DNA from: Blastomussa wellsi
Lineage: Eukaryota > Cnidaria > Anthozoa > Scleractinia > Plerogyridae
Length of the DNA stretch: 64,000 bases
Assembly: GCA_947652115.1 (NCBI GenBank)
Contig: OX393561.1
Location: forward strand, 3,600,449-3,664,448
Direction of reading: 5' to 3'
Under the pieces are notes generated by a model. The model saw nothing but the letters and a program-made list of their open reading frames with translations, was not told the origin of the DNA and did not search any database. The position numbers and the translations under genes were made by a program. Shown here piece after piece: positions 45,501 to 55,776 of this stretch (position 1 is its first letter; each line of letters opens with the position of its first letter).

Positions 45501-46407
45501 ATTATATTGTTGTACTACAGTACAGCTACATGTACATAAACAATCTGGGGTTATCAAGGCAGCTAGCAAGTGAAGCTAGCTGGAACAGCTAGCATGCAAA
45601 GTCCCCAGCTGGGAGTGACCCTGAAATACATCGCTGCCATGGCTGCCCAAAGTAATGATTATCAGCATAATTTAGTTTGAGTCTAGCCTCACCTATTACA
45701 TCTTAATGCAGGGTATTCAAGCAAGTTACAGCTTACCTGTTCACCAATTCGCCAGTTTTATGACTATCAAAGAAAGCAATGTCTTGTCGTATTAGTGATG
45801 CAAACAAAGCATTACGCATTCTCTCTGCCAACCTCTCGCCAAGGCAAGAAAGAAATGAAATGTAAGCAAATGTAAGTACCGACTGGGCTCCATAAATTGA
45901 TATCAATTTCATGACAGGCTCCCTTAACACCTGCAAAAAGTCAGAACCGTGCTCACCACCAGTTAAACTTGAAACAGCATTTATCAGGTTTCCTAGCAAC
46001 ATAGGAAGTTCAATGTTCACCATGGCAACTGCAAATGCACTCAAACTCGCCAAGAGTAGCAGCCACAAATCAGGCCACAAGAAATTCCAGAACTCTCTGA
46101 AGTCAAACTTTGGTTGTGATTTCTTGTCATCCTTGTCCTTTTTCGATGTATGGTGTGATGATGATTTGTGGCTTAACTTCAAGCCACAGTATGCAGTGGA
46201 AAGCTTTGATCTCACAACCAGGGCTCCAACAGCTAAGATTCCTGTATATTTGAGAAAGGACCAGTGCCTGCCAAAAGAATCTGGTTTCTGTTCCAAAGAT
46301 TTCCGGATATGCAAAGCTCTTTGACTCCATCCAGCTCCATAGCTGTTTGTATTTCTCTTCACAAAGGTTTTTAAACTTGGACATTCTTTTGGAATTGGCC
46401 TGTACAT
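36338..46407 (-). CDS. ABCB8: ABCB8: mitochondrial half-size ABC transporter (12 coding exons seen)
   Basis: Exons: 46407-45737, 44821-44519, 43833-43630, 43362-42963, 41543-41472, 40995-40939, 40870-40812, 39742-39680, 38815-38757, 38543-38493, one short exon not located, and 36418-36338 with TAG. All found junctions keep frame. The N-terminus is Arg/Lys/Ser-rich and lacks acidic runs at first, as in a mitochondrial presequence. The transmembrane domain spans exons 1-3. The nucleotide-binding domain shows Walker [11 protein letters not shown]-loop (GFIHQ/EPVLF), signature VSGGQKQR, Walker [10 protein letters not shown]-loop SALD and H-loop IAHRLS, so all ATPase motifs are present. Order and wording match ABCB8, the inner-membrane transporter that forms the ATP-binding subunit of the mitochondrial ATP-sensitive K+ channel and is linked to iron export. 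An acceptor with open phase-2 frame before 46407 shows at least one upstream exon; a 29-base candidate at 48195-48167 (MADESLHKIW) fits in phase but is weak. Confidence 0.93.
36545..36760. mobile_element. Solo Penelope-like tail, copy 2
   Basis: Closely matches 7388-7600 (ggtaagtttctaaagaaact onward), with a short deletion near ctgggttggcc. No coding part is attached. It lies about 130 bases upstream, on the minus strand, of the last ABCB8 exon. Confidence 0.8.
36649..36688 (-). ncRNA. Hammerhead-like motif, copy 2 (core altered)
   Basis: Same layout as the copy at 7501-7540, but the first box reads CCAACGA, with two core changes relative to CUGACGA. Stem II and the CGAAAC box are intact. 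Confidence 0.5.
37770..38400. mobile_element. TTAA-flanked MITE (piggyBac-like target site)
   Basis: Ends ggtgattcct and aggaatcacc are inverse and both are flanked by TTAA (37766-37769, 38401-38404), the signature of piggyBac-type insertion. No transposase. It lies between the last two located ABCB8 exons. Confidence 0.75.
39843..39982. mobile_element. Small palindromic element in an ABCB8 intron
   Basis: ttactaaccgagtgcgag-type left end against a right end closing in aaggttagtaa; inner segments ggccgtactg and cagtacgg are also complementary. Confidence 0.55.
40520..40606. repeat. Compound microsatellite
   Basis: Runs of aat, then gac/gat units (aatgacgatgac), then aat again, in the ABCB8 intron between 40812 and 39742. 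Confidence 0.8.
41990..42190. repeat. Tandem duplication of about 100 bp in an ABCB8 intron
   Basis: The block starting ggcccgatgttttcaaattg occurs twice back to back (about 41991 and 42098). The second copy lacks about 11 bases present in the first and differs at a few others. Confidence 0.85.
45144..45271 (+). mobile_element. tRNA-derived SINE, complete head
   Basis: 45144-45219 can fold as a tRNA: acceptor strands gagttct and ggggactc pair, the D arm holds the A box tagctcagtggatagagc, and the T arm holds the B box ggttcgattcc. The anticodon by position is probably GGT (Thr-like), but position 33 is C instead of T. A fixed tail (cagaatttttctttgtccca to ttaattaatctttca) follows. The tail is shared with the second copy, which favours a SINE over a plain tRNA gene. 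It lies in ABCB8 intron 1 on the opposite strand. Confidence 0.7.
45390..45497 (+). mobile_element. Second SINE copy with internal deletion
   Basis: Repeats cctagctctccatgagttct through gcccgcccg and the same tail, but the anticodon-to-T-arm part, including the B box, is deleted. It cannot be transcribed by RNA polymerase III in the normal way. Confidence 0.75.
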
Positions 46408-46580
46408 GCAAGCCCTAAAAATGAAAGAAATTACACATGAAAAGGTAATAACACACCTATAAATGATATCACCTATCACCCCTCCCCTGATAGATGAGAT
46501 TTTCTGAAGTGCTTAATTCGAAAGTCATTTCTGGGGCAGCTCTGTCAGCATTCTTTGACCTACGAATATTTAAGGCTTAA

Positions 46581-46965
46581 AGGAGCACTGTCACAGTATT
46601 TTCGTGTCACTTTAAAATACTGAAATATGTTCCTGCGTCAAAGAAACCCAAAAATAATGGTGTAGTTTTGTTACCTAGGACTATATCACTACATTGAAAC
46701 CTTTCATTACCGCCTATCACTTAGGATGGCAGGGATGGAAGTGGATTGAAATTTGAAAAAAAAACTAGCAAGCTTTTTCAAATTCTGGAGCCATCCCTTG
46801 AAAATATCGCCTGAAATTCATTATGGTTTTCTCTCTGAGCCACAATTCATTTGATATCTCCCTTTTAGTCCATCAGGAGCATCTTGGGTACGAGTAACGG
46901 TACTGGGTAATGATTTTACCAACGAATGAAGCTGAAAACACTGAAACCCCTGTGACAGTGCTCCT
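46581..46965. mobile_element. TTAA-flanked MITE (piggyBac-like target site)
   Basis: Inverse ends aggagcactgtcacag and ctgtgacagtgctcct (right-hand g/c run slightly diverged), with TTAA on both sides (46577-46580, 46966-46969). No coding sequence. It is just upstream of the ABCB8 first located exon. Confidence 0.8.
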
Positions 46966-47189
46966 TTAAGGGGAGAAGAAAAAAAATCCTGTTCGTCTAA
47001 GGGGGGGGGGGGGAGGAATGATGTCAGCACTTTGATCTTTTATAGGGGGTAAATCTGAACTTACACTGTACCTCATGGAGAGTGGATATACAATGGATCG
47101 GACCGTTTTAGTGGACTTTTGACAACATTTTATTGAAGTTTAGCAACTCTTTTGACCATCCACAAATTATGCACTGGGGTTGGGCCCCG

Positions 47190-47696
47190 GGGGGGGGGGG
47201 GGGGTACTCCCATATATGGGCTATATAGGTATGTGCTGCCTGATAGGGTATGGTTTTCGAGGTTCTCGATCCTTAAATAGCGTATCATTTTTGCTCCTTT
47301 TGGCAATGCGTTCCTGGCCTAGTCCTTAGATAGGGTATCTAAATTGTATTATCTAATACTAGAGTTTGCAAACGCCCGCCTAAACGAATGTTTTTTCAAT
47401 TTTTGTGTTAACTTGACAGTACTGTAACCATTTTGCAACAGAGGTTTAATCGGTTTCACGATAGCCGTTTAGCGGGTAATAACACGCAACTCCTCCTCTC
47501 GCCACAAAAAGAAAAAATAAAGTCTTCCTTTTATGCTATTAATAATTTTGTTTTTTCCTTAAATAGGGTATCATTTTTCGGGTTTGGTCCTTAAATAGGG
47601 TATCAGTTTTCGCTTCCCCCACCCTTATAAATAGGGTAAGGGTTCAGGACCCTGGGCGGCACACCCTATCCAAAATTTCCGGGAGTACCCACCGGG
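47190..47696. mobile_element. Non-autonomous element with gggtactccc ends
   Basis: Left ggggtactcccatatatggg and right ccgggagtaccc are inverse. Inside, the phrase aaatagggtatc recurs several times. Confidence 0.6.
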
Positions 47697-48572
47697 GGTT
47701 GGGCTTTTGATGAAAAATCTCAGCTCAGTTCAAATGCCATGCCCAGGCCTGGCCTCGCCCTCTAACAGCTTAACATCTAAAAGTGCATAACAAAGACACA
47801 GCAGAAAAAGCTCAGGAATAGATAGGAATCAAAAGTAGTATGTGAGAATCTACTAGAAACGTAGAGTAATCAGTCCATTGGCATTCATGCTGACTGCAGA
47901 AAATAGTTTGGATTTAAAAGTTGTGGGCAATTAATTAACCAATACAAGCAATTGGTTGTAAGACTTTTCCATCTACAATCCTTTTCACACAAATTTTAAC
48001 TAAGTGGAGTCTGTCCGAAAGTGGTTTTTCTTTGAATACCTGCTAATAATCCTAGGAAATCCATAGAAAACATGACTTTGTAGAGAAAATCCGCACAATT
48101 TTGAGGTCAAGAAAGGGTACATATCTCGCCTGCTTCTTTAAGTGATTCTTCTTTACTTGGATTCACCAAATCTTGTGCAAAGATTCGTCCGCCATCTTGG
48201 ATCACGACAGCAACTCGTTCCAGGCCGCCATAGCAACCGGGATGGAACGCCTTGTAGTTCTTGCAGACAAGGAGCATGTTGCTCCTGACATTCATACTTC
48301 ATACGTAGAGGGTCCCGAAGTGGGTGGGGGGGGGGGGGGGGGGGTGGGACACCAATCCGATTTCCCAGCCCAATGTTTTTCCAAATCCCACTCGCTAGTG
48401 TAATTGTAAGTGTAAGTGTAATAATTATTTTATCATACATTACTGTTCTCAAGAAATAATCAGATTTCGCGCTTCCACATAAAATATTTTAATGGGGTAT
48501 TGAAGTACTGGCCCTGGCCTGAAGAAGAGTAACAACCTATTAAACTCACCAGTGACGTAAAACAAAGAACGA

Positions 48573-48742
48573 TGTTGTGTCCCGAACTAGTCGGTGATGG
48601 AAAGGATTCAGCAGGATTTAACCAAACAACAACGATGACTTTTATTCGGCCATGATGGCTCGTGCTCGACTATCCATCCCAGAAGGTCTGGGTCCTAATG
48701 TATTACAACACTGAGAGGGGATCTGGGTCTAAATACACTACA
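48573..48742 (-). repeat. 3' LTR of the Ty3/Gypsy-type element
   Basis: 170-base direct repeat, identical to 53011-53180. It adjoins the purine-rich priming tract at 48743-48755. Confidence 0.92.
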
Positions 48743-48832
48743 TCCCTCCCCTTTTAGACAAAAACAAACAGCACTATAGTAAACATAGTGTCAATAGAAC
48801 ATTAAAGGTAACAAACAATCTAATCCTGCGAG

Positions 48833-48937
48833 AACTTAGTGTTCAACAGTGTTCCTGACATAATCGGTCTCAATAAACAAAAATAAACAGTCTCAATCAG
48901 TAAGAACTTAGTGTTCAACAGTGTCCCTGACATTATC
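48833..48937 (-). repeat. Short direct duplication in the retrotransposon 3' untranslated region
   Basis: The phrase aacttagtgttcaacagtgt plus about 14 further similar bases occurs twice (near 48835 and 48905), about 70 bases apart, between the gag-pol stop and the 3' LTR. Confidence 0.6.
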
Positions 48938-48957
48938 AGTCACAGTGTCTTTCAGAG

Positions 48958-51900
48958 TCAGGTATAGTAATCCTTGAGGTAACTTGGTGCCAAACTTTGT
49001 CTCTGTGACCTCCTGGGTGGAGCCTCGGGTTTGGCGGCTGCATGTTCATCAGGTGGAGTTTTGGTCTCGGCCATATTTGGTTCCTGCAACACACTCTGCT
49101 GTTGAACTGGTTCCTCCTGCATCTGACTTGTTTCTGTCAGTGTTTCCTTCTGCCGGTTTGGAGTCCCATTGTTCTGTAGCAATTTCTTAACATGCGCAGT
49201 GTTGCGGGAGTATTGGGCTCCTTCTTGGGATTGCACAATCAAGCTGTTCCCGTGCTTGCTTACAACTGTGTAAGGGGTAGGGTTGAACCGAGTTGAGAGT
49301 TTGTCTTTCTTCTCTTGTTGTACTAGTACCTGGTCTCCAGGAAGTACTTCTGAATATCTTGCTTCCCTTCTTGCATCAGCATAAGACTTGCTCTTACTTT
49401 TCTGTTCATTGTCCTTGTCACGCACTCCTTGCTCTACATGTACATCACTCAGCTCTGGAAGTTTGGTGCGTATCTTTCGGCCAAAGAGCAGTTCAGCTGG
49501 GCTCACGCCAGTTGTTGGGTGGGGTAGGGCTCTGTAAGCTGCAAGGTAGATGTTAAGTTCTCTCTTCCAGTTCTTCTTCTCAGCATGCGCGATCTGGAGT
49601 CGTTTCAGAAGTGAGCTGTTTTGGCGCTCTACTTCGCCATTCGCCTGAGGCCATTTGGCTGTGACCTTGTGGTGTTTGATGCCTTCCTGTGACATGTACT
49701 CTGCAAATTCTGCTGATATAAACTGCGGTCCGTTGTCGGATGTCAGGCTCTCTGGTAGGCCATGTCGTGCAAACATCTCTTCTAAGCTTGAGATGACCTT
49801 AGAGGCAACGGTAGACTTCAGGATGTTCACCTCATAGTACCGGCTGTAATAATCCACAACAACCAGAATAGATTCACCAGTGGGGAGTGGCCCAAGCAAA
49901 TCAACAGCCAAGTCTCTCCAGGGTCCAGTGGGTAAGGGTGTGGTCCTAATAGGTTCTGGGGGAGTGGGACGACTGACCAACTGACACCCATAGCAGGTTT
50001 TACAATGTTTCTCGGCATCTCTCTCCATGCCTGGCCACCATACTTTGCTACGAAGCTTTTGCTTAGTTCCAACAATGCCCAAGTGGCCTTCGTGGGCAAT
50101 TGATAATACTCTGGGTCTAAGCTGCTTTGGGATGATGATTCTTGTCCCTCTGAGTATCAGCTTTCCGATAGTACACAGCTCACCACTGCATGGAAGGTAC
50201 CGTTTGTAGACTAACTGATCCCACGGCTTTCCATTGATACACTGCCTGACTGCTGAAAGTTCTTCATCATTGGCAGATGCCTCTTCTACTTCACGGGTTG
50301 TCATTGCACTGGGCGTTGCTGATACTGCAACAAATCGTACGTATTCTTCGGCCTGTGATGAGCGTTTGCCCCCACTTCCCATGCTGCCCACTAGTCTCGA
50401 GAGTGGATCAGCAATGTTCTTTGGGCCTGGTTGGTACTTGACCTTAAACTTGTATGGCTGCATCCTAAGTACCCATCTCTCGATGCGTGCGCACGGTTTA
50501 GACCTCGGGCCGTAAATCACCTCGAGTGGTTTGTGGTCTGTTATGAGCTCAAATGGGATGCCATAGATGTAGGGGTGGAACTTTTCGCAAGCCCAAATGA
50601 GTGCGAGCGCCTCCTTCTCTGTTTGCGAGTATCTTGTTTCGGTACTTGTCAGACTTCGGCTTGCATAGCTGATGATTCTTGGTCCATCCTTGTGCACTTG
50701 TGTCAAGACAGCTCCGAGCCCAACGGGGCTCGCATCGGCGATTATTTGCGTTGGGGCATCTTTGTCGAAATACCCCAAAGTCTCTGCGCTTGATAGGCGC
50801 TTCTTCAATTCCTCGAATGCTTCTTTCTGTTCTTTTCCAAACACAAATGGCGTTCCCGACTTTGTCAGACGTCTCAGGGGTTCTGAGATGGTTGCTAGGT
50901 CCGGTATGAATCGGCCACAATAATTCACCAGTCCCAGGAAGCTGCGTGTCTCCGACACGTTCTGAGTTTCTCTCGCGCTTGTGACGGCCTCAACCTTGTC
51001 TGCAGCACAGCTGATTCCGTTTGCCGACAGGACCATCCCGACAAATGTTAGTTCATCCATGCTGAACTGGCACTTTGCTGCATTGAGGGTCAATCCACGC
51101 TCTCCGAGCCTCTTGATCACAAGCTCCAGGCGTGCATTGTGTTCGGCGTGGTCTTTCCCATGCACTATTATGTCGTCTGAGATGTTCTCCTGCCCATCTA
51201 TTCCGGCAAGTGTTGTCTGGATCTCGTGTTGATATTGTTCAGAGGCTGAATTAACTCCAAACAACAGTCTCTTATATCTGAACAGTCCGCAGTGTGTCAC
51301 AAATGTTGTGATTTCTCTCGAGTCAGGTGTCAGCTCCAGTTGGTGGTAGCCCCACCTCAAATCAAGCTTACTAAATACTTTGCTACCATTCAAGCTCTGC
51401 AGGATTTCATCAACCGTGGGGATAGGGTGTCGCTCCCTCAGTATTGCCTCGTTCGCTCTACGCATGTCAATGCAGAGACGAATGTCTCCTTGTGACTTGG
51501 GGACGACAACCACAGGATTAACCCATGGGGTAGGCCCAGTTGCTGGCTCTATTATGTCCAAATTAATTAATTCTTGGACCTTCTCTTCCACCTTTGATCT
51601 CAGACTGAAGGGAGTCCTCCGTATCGGCTGTGCCACTGGCTTCACGTTTGGATCTATGTGGAGTTGTACTGCTCGGTCTTTCAGCTTTCCGACGCCACTG
51701 AAGACTTCCGGGTATTTCTCTTGCAGGGCTTCACCAATGCTTTGCGAGCTTGTGTTTACCGCTGCAATATCTATTCCGATCTTCAACACACCAAGGCTGA
51801 TTGCAGTGTTCCTTCCTAGGAGTGGGTCTCCCTTGCCGTCGATCACGCAGAACTCGGCATTAGCAGTGTTTCTCCCCGCAGAAACCTCACATGAAAATGT

Positions 51901-52998
51901 TCCCACTACATCCAAGGGGGTGTGGGACGCATACGCGTAGAGCTTCTTGTCTGAACGTGCCGATTTACACTTCACTTTATTTCTCTTCAGCCACTCCCAC
52001 GTTTGCTTGTCAATGATGTTGGCACTCGCTCCAGAGTCCACTATCACACTAAGCTTACATCCTCCAATGACGACTTCAATTTTCTCTTGCCTTTTATCGC
52101 CTACCGCAAACGCATATTCCTGGTCATCGTCATCGTCTTGAGTATCAACCATGTTTGCGGAACCTCCCTTGGGACTCTTGCGGTACTTGGTTTTCCTTTT
52201 TCCTCCTTCACGTTTGTGCTTCGTCTTGCAACGCTCTCGGAAATGTCCTTCCAACCCACATTTGCGACAAGACTGACCTCTTGCTGGGCAGTTCGGGTCT
52301 TTTCCAAGATGCCCGGCTTTACCACATCGGTAGCAGGTGAGTTGTGAATTGTTTCCAGGACCTCTCTTTTTTTCCTCTATGCGGTTTACATTTGCTGGGT
52401 CTTCTTCCTTTACTTTCACTCCTTGTCCTTCCGTAGCCATCGCAGCAAGTTGTGTGTCGACCTTTTCGCAGTTTTCGGCTATTTCGAGCGCTTTGTTTAA
52501 GGTAAGACCTTGGCCTTCTTCCAGGAGTTTTCGCTTGATGTATGTACTAGTGCACTTGCAAAGGATTTCATCGCGGATTTGATTGTCCGTGTCTGCTCCG
52601 TAGTCGCAATCTTTTGCTGCCCGCCTTAGTCTGGTTGAAAACTGTCGTACTGTTTCCCCAGGTGCTTGTGTTAGCTGTCTGAAGCAGTGCCTAGCGTACG
52701 TTGTGTCGACCTTTGGAACAAAGTATGCGTTTAGTGCATCCACAGCTTTCCTATAATCTTTCGCATGTCCTGTGTCCGGGAGTGTGAAGAAGATGTCCTG
52801 AACGTCCGTTCCGGCCAAATGGAGCAATAGTGCACGTCTTCTTTGCCTGTTGTTTGCATTTTCCTCATTCACGATGAGGCCTTTGCCGTCTGCAAACAGT
52901 TCGAAGGCAGTGAGCCAGCGTTTCCATCGTAGACCAAGCGTATTTTGGTCGCCGTGACAGTCGAATGTTTTGATATGGTTTCTTTCGTTGTCGTCCAT
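48958..52998 (-). CDS. Gag-pol polyprotein of the Ty3/Gypsy-type element
   Basis: One uninterrupted frame of 1346 codons from the first ATG (52998). Order: a Gag-like N-terminal half-domain (about 1-220), two CCHC zinc knuckles (about 230-262), an aspartic protease with a DSGAS active site (about 320-410), reverse transcriptase (about 440-700), RNase H with DASPVGLGAVL (about 730-870), then integrase with an HHCC zinc finger and a D,D,E core (about 960-1240; TSDNGPQF visible). The order protease-RT-RNase H-integrase defines Ty3/Gypsy. At the RT active site the usual Y/F-x-DD reads ISDD, a variant I associate with metazoan Gypsy copies of the K02A2.6-like kind. Gag and pol share one frame with no frameshift. 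No envelope gene follows. There are no internal stops, so the element may be active or very young. Confidence 0.95.
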   Translation of the reverse strand: MDDNERNHIKTFDCHGDQNTLGLRWKRWLTAFELFADGKGLIVNEENANNRQRRRALLLHLAGTDVQDIFFTLPDTGHAKDYRKAVDALNAYFVPKVDTTYARHCFRQLTQAPGETVRQFSTRLRRAAKDCDYGADTDNQIRDEILCKCTSTYIKRKLLEEGQGLTLNKALEIAENCEKVDTQLAAMATEGQGVKVKEEDPANVNRIEEKKRGPGNNSQLTCYRCGKAGHLGKDPNCPARGQSCRKCGLEGHFRERCKTKHKREGGKRKTKYRKSPKGGSANMVDTQDDDDDQEYAFAVGDKRQEKIEVVIGGCKLSVIVDSGASANIIDKQTWEWLKRNKVKCKSARSDKKLYAYASHTPLDVVGTFSCEVSAGRNTANAEFCVIDGKGDPLLGRNTAISLGVLKIGIDIAAVNTSSQSIGEALQEKYPEVFSGVGKLKDRAVQLHIDPNVKPVAQPIRRTPFSLRSKVEEKVQELINLDIIEPATGPTPWVNPVVVVPKSQGDIRLCIDMRRANEAILRERHPIPTVDEILQSLNGSKVFSKLDLRWGYHQLELTPDSREITTFVTHCGLFRYKRLLFGVNSASEQYQHEIQTTLAGIDGQENISDDIIVHGKDHAEHNARLELVIKRLGERGLTLNAAKCQFSMDELTFVGMVLSANGISCAADKVEAVTSARETQNVSETRSFLGLVNYCGRFIPDLATISEPLRRLTKSGTPFVFGKEQKEAFEELKKRLSSAETLGYFDKDAPTQIIADASPVGLGAVLTQVHKDGPRIISYASRSLTSTETRYSQTEKEALALIWACEKFHPYIYGIPFELITDHKPLEVIYGPRSKPCARIERWVLRMQPYKFKVKYQPGPKNIADPLSRLVGSMGSGGKRSSQAEEYVRFVAVSATPSAMTTREVEEASANDEELSAVRQCINGKPWDQLVYKRYLPCSGELCTIGKLILRGTRIIIPKQLRPRVLSIAHEGHLGIVGTKQKLRSKVWWPGMERDAEKHCKTCYGCQLVSRPTPPEPIRTTPLPTGPWRDLAVDLLGPLPTGESILVVVDYYSRYYEVNILKSTVASKVISSLEEMFARHGLPESLTSDNGPQFISAEFAEYMSQEGIKHHKVTAKWPQANGEVERQNSSLLKRLQIAHAEKKNWKRELNIYLAAYRALPHPTTGVSPAELLFGRKIRTKLPELSDVHVEQGVRDKDNEQKSKSKSYADARREARYSEVLPGDQVLVQQEKKDKLSTRFNPTPYTVVSKHGNSLIVQSQEGAQYSRNTAHVKKLLQNNGTPNRQKETLTETSQMQEEPVQQQSVLQEPNMAETKTPPDEHAAAKPEAPPRRSQRQSLAPSYLKDYYT

Positions 52999-53010
52999 CC
53001 TCGTCGCCAA

Positions 53011-53180
53011 TGTTGTGTCCCGAACTAGTCGGTGATGGAAAGGATTCAGCAGGATTTAACCAAACAACAACGATGACTTTTATTCGGCCATGATGGCTCG
53101 TGCTCGACTATCCATCCCAGAAGGTCTGGGTCCTAATGTATTACAACACTGAGAGGGGATCTGGGTCTAAATACACTACA
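53011..53180 (-). repeat. 5' LTR of the Ty3/Gypsy-type element
   Basis: 170-base direct repeat identical to the other LTR. In element orientation it lies upstream of the coding frame, so it should hold the promoter. Confidence 0.92.
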
Positions 53181-53847
53181 GTCGAACAAGACAACAAAGA
53201 ACCTCGAAACAATACAAAACACAGAAACAATAGCTCAAAAACAAAGAAAAAAGTCACAGGTTCTTACACCGAGGTAAACTTCTGTTACTATGGCTAGCCA
53301 AACGTCCAACATCGATCCAACACGCCTTTCACACGCCTTTCACAACCAACGTTATTCGATACTCGAGCGCGAGCTAGTAGAATGGAAGAACGACGAAATT
53401 TCGAATTTACGAAGCGAACGAAGTGAGGGATAGACACGTATGACCAAAAAACTAACGGTAAAACTATAAAATACACGAATACAAAGCGAAATTATGCAAA
53501 AAAAGCCAACCAGAATATAAATAGCAGGAATACACGATAAGGGAATAAAGGAATGCGAAAACAAAGAAAAATGACACAAAGTGACACGCAATTAAAAATA
53601 CTAATTCTTTTTAACAATTAGATTATCAGCTCGAGATTTCTATGAGGTGATAGCTGAATTATGTGTCGTTAAAAAAGTTCTAAATCTTCACTAAAGCGCG
53701 AATTCGTCGCAGTTTGAAGACGACCTTCAACCACTGCACTCTAATGGCTGATAGTGTGCAATAGCTCAGCCAATCAGATTGCGGCATTTGCATTAGTTTC
53801 CTGGTAGATTTGTTACTAAAGTAAAATATCGCGGCAGCTACTAGTTG

Positions 53848-54094
53848 ATCCTCGGAGACCCAGGGGCGAAAGTTTACAAGAAGTCGCAAGAGTGCCCCTG
53901 GGATGCTACACTTAAACAACTGGTTCCACTGAACCCACTCAAATGCTTGCCTCTGATTGCCCACAAAATTTTTTGTGGCTAATCAGAAGCAAGCATTCGA
54001 ATGGGTCGTGGAGCTAGTTGTGAAGTGAAGCAGCCCAGGTGCACTCTAGATCTTACAACTTCTTATAAACTTTCGCCCCTGGGTCTCCGAGGAT
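53848..54094. mobile_element. MITE with long terminal inverted repeats and 11-bp flanking direct repeat
   Basis: Inverse ends of about 37 bases start atcctcggagacccaggggc. The flanks repeat gctactagttg exactly at 53837-53847 and 54095-54105. A duplication of 9-11 bases is typical of Mutator-like insertion. Confidence 0.8.
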
Positions 54095-54143
54095 GCTACT
54101 AGTTGAAATATGAAGTATATAGTACATGAAGTACTAACCATGG

Positions 54144-54380
54144 AATTACAGTGCAACAAACTCAACCGGGGCCACCCCAACGTTCTTTAGCCAAAAAAAA
54201 ATCACGAGACGAGTTCAGAACAAAAGAATCAGGGGTTTTTCATCAGCAAACCAATCACAATAGAGGTAGAAAATTTACCACTGATGAAAAACTTCGATTC
54301 ATTTGTTCTGAACTTTTCTTGGGATTGGTTAAAAAACGTCGGGTGGCCCCGGTTGAGTTAGATGCACTGTAATTAGCCAT
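54144..54380. mobile_element. MITE with about 40-bp inverted ends
   Basis: Left aattacagtgcaacaaactc and right gagttagatgcactgtaatt are inverse, continuing through the ggggccacc / ggtggcccc block and ttcagaac / gttctgaa. Confidence 0.75.
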
Positions 54381-55776
54381 GAATTCTTCCATGACATTGG
54401 GTCACGTGCGTGTACGTGTATGAGGGGGAAGAATAATAACTGCTTGTTATTATTGATTATATTTATGAAGAAAACAAGGTATAGCATTGCTTGGGAGAAT
54501 TTATTATATGTACTGTTTGTTATGAATATTAAATGATTACTCAGGAGAGAGATGTGTGCGCTCATGTTCCGCCCAACCATCCGGGTAGTGTCGCACTTAT
54601 AAAGGGAGAGAACAAAGGCTTCGCTAATAACCAATCAGAAAGCACGGTCAAAGCAGTTTTCTAACCGGTTGGACTTGATTATTCAAAATGGGCGGCATAT
54701 CTTGCCATGAAACGGATCAAAACTAGTCAAACCGGTTTAAACAAAGTCCGTTATTTTGTTATTATCACGCAGATCCGTTAAACATCAAATAAATTGAACA
54801 GACATGGCATGCTACGTTTGATATACATGAAGAAAGTTTAATTCGTTAAAAATTATTTCTACTCATAAATTGAAACAGACTCCTTTAGAGAGGAAATCAT
54901 CAAATTTGTTTTCAAGATGAATATGAATCCGGATTGTATTAGTCTGTGAAAGGGAAAACACCCAAATTTGAATTGAAACTCGTTGAATGGAGTGTGTTTT
55001 TGTCATTAACAGGGACAGGGATTTAACCCCCTGCGGCACCGTACCCCTATACCCAAAGGTGGGACAAGTCCCCCTCCCGGACTGAACCTTTCAATATTAC
55101 TTTCAGTGACTGAGTATGTATGCCATTTTTTATTCATTTTTTTAGGCCAGTGAAGTAATACACGCTTATTTCCCCTAATTTGACGAGAAAGAACAATCTA
55201 TTACGGACATTTTCTCGGAATCCAGGAGTGAGCGTGACAGAGTTTTTCTGTTGTTTTCAGTAACGGTTTATAAATAGCATCACAGCCATTATCACTGAAT
55301 TTTAAAGCAACGAGATAAATATTGTCAGTGGGAAAAGTTTAATTATTTCTGTCATTTTTTAATTTGAAAAAACTCGGAACTATTTGGTTGTCCGTAGCCA
55401 ATATTTTAAGTTGCTCAGCTTGCGTTTTCATTGCTAATGTTTTGGCAAAATCTTTGAATTTAGACAAGTTCAATAATATCCTTTACAGCCATTGTACCAC
55501 TGGTTGCCTTGGAGATCGGAAAGTAACTATTTACGTCGGCGAGCGTATAATTCCAGTGCAAAGAATTTACTACTAAATATTTCAATATCTTGTTTTCGTG
55601 CCCTCAAAACCGCATCGCAATTGATGCCGTTCTTTAAGTGTTTAATACATGACTAGCTTCAGAACTACAAACATTTTCAAAATGAATGTGTCCTCCAATT
55701 TTGCAAGCGGTTTTTATTTTGGCGGCGTTTTCAAAACGACGGGGTTTGATTTATCAGCGATTCGATCGCCGCCATG

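Larger units (their letters stand above)
48573..53180 (-). mobile_element. Complete Ty3/Gypsy-type LTR retrotransposon
   Basis: Two direct 170-base LTRs (48573-48742 and 53011-53180), identical at every base by eye, run TG to CA on the plus strand and flank one gag-pol frame. In element sense (minus), a purine-rich tract (AAAAGGGGAGGGA) directly precedes the 3' LTR. No tRNA match was recognised for the primer site beside the 5' LTR, where the sequence runs straight into the coding region. Flanking pentamers are aacga and gtcga, so there is no clean target-site duplication. The identical LTRs point to a recent insertion. Confidence 0.93.

Noticed and set aside
48107..48295. Minus-strand frame of about 60 codons upstream of ABCB8
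   Set aside because: Its own frame does not join ABCB8 in phase. Only a different 29-base piece (48195-48167) fits, through a weak donor, so it was not included in the gene.
50431..50793. Plus-strand frames across the retrotransposon
   Set aside because: Antisense shadows of the intact gag-pol frame.
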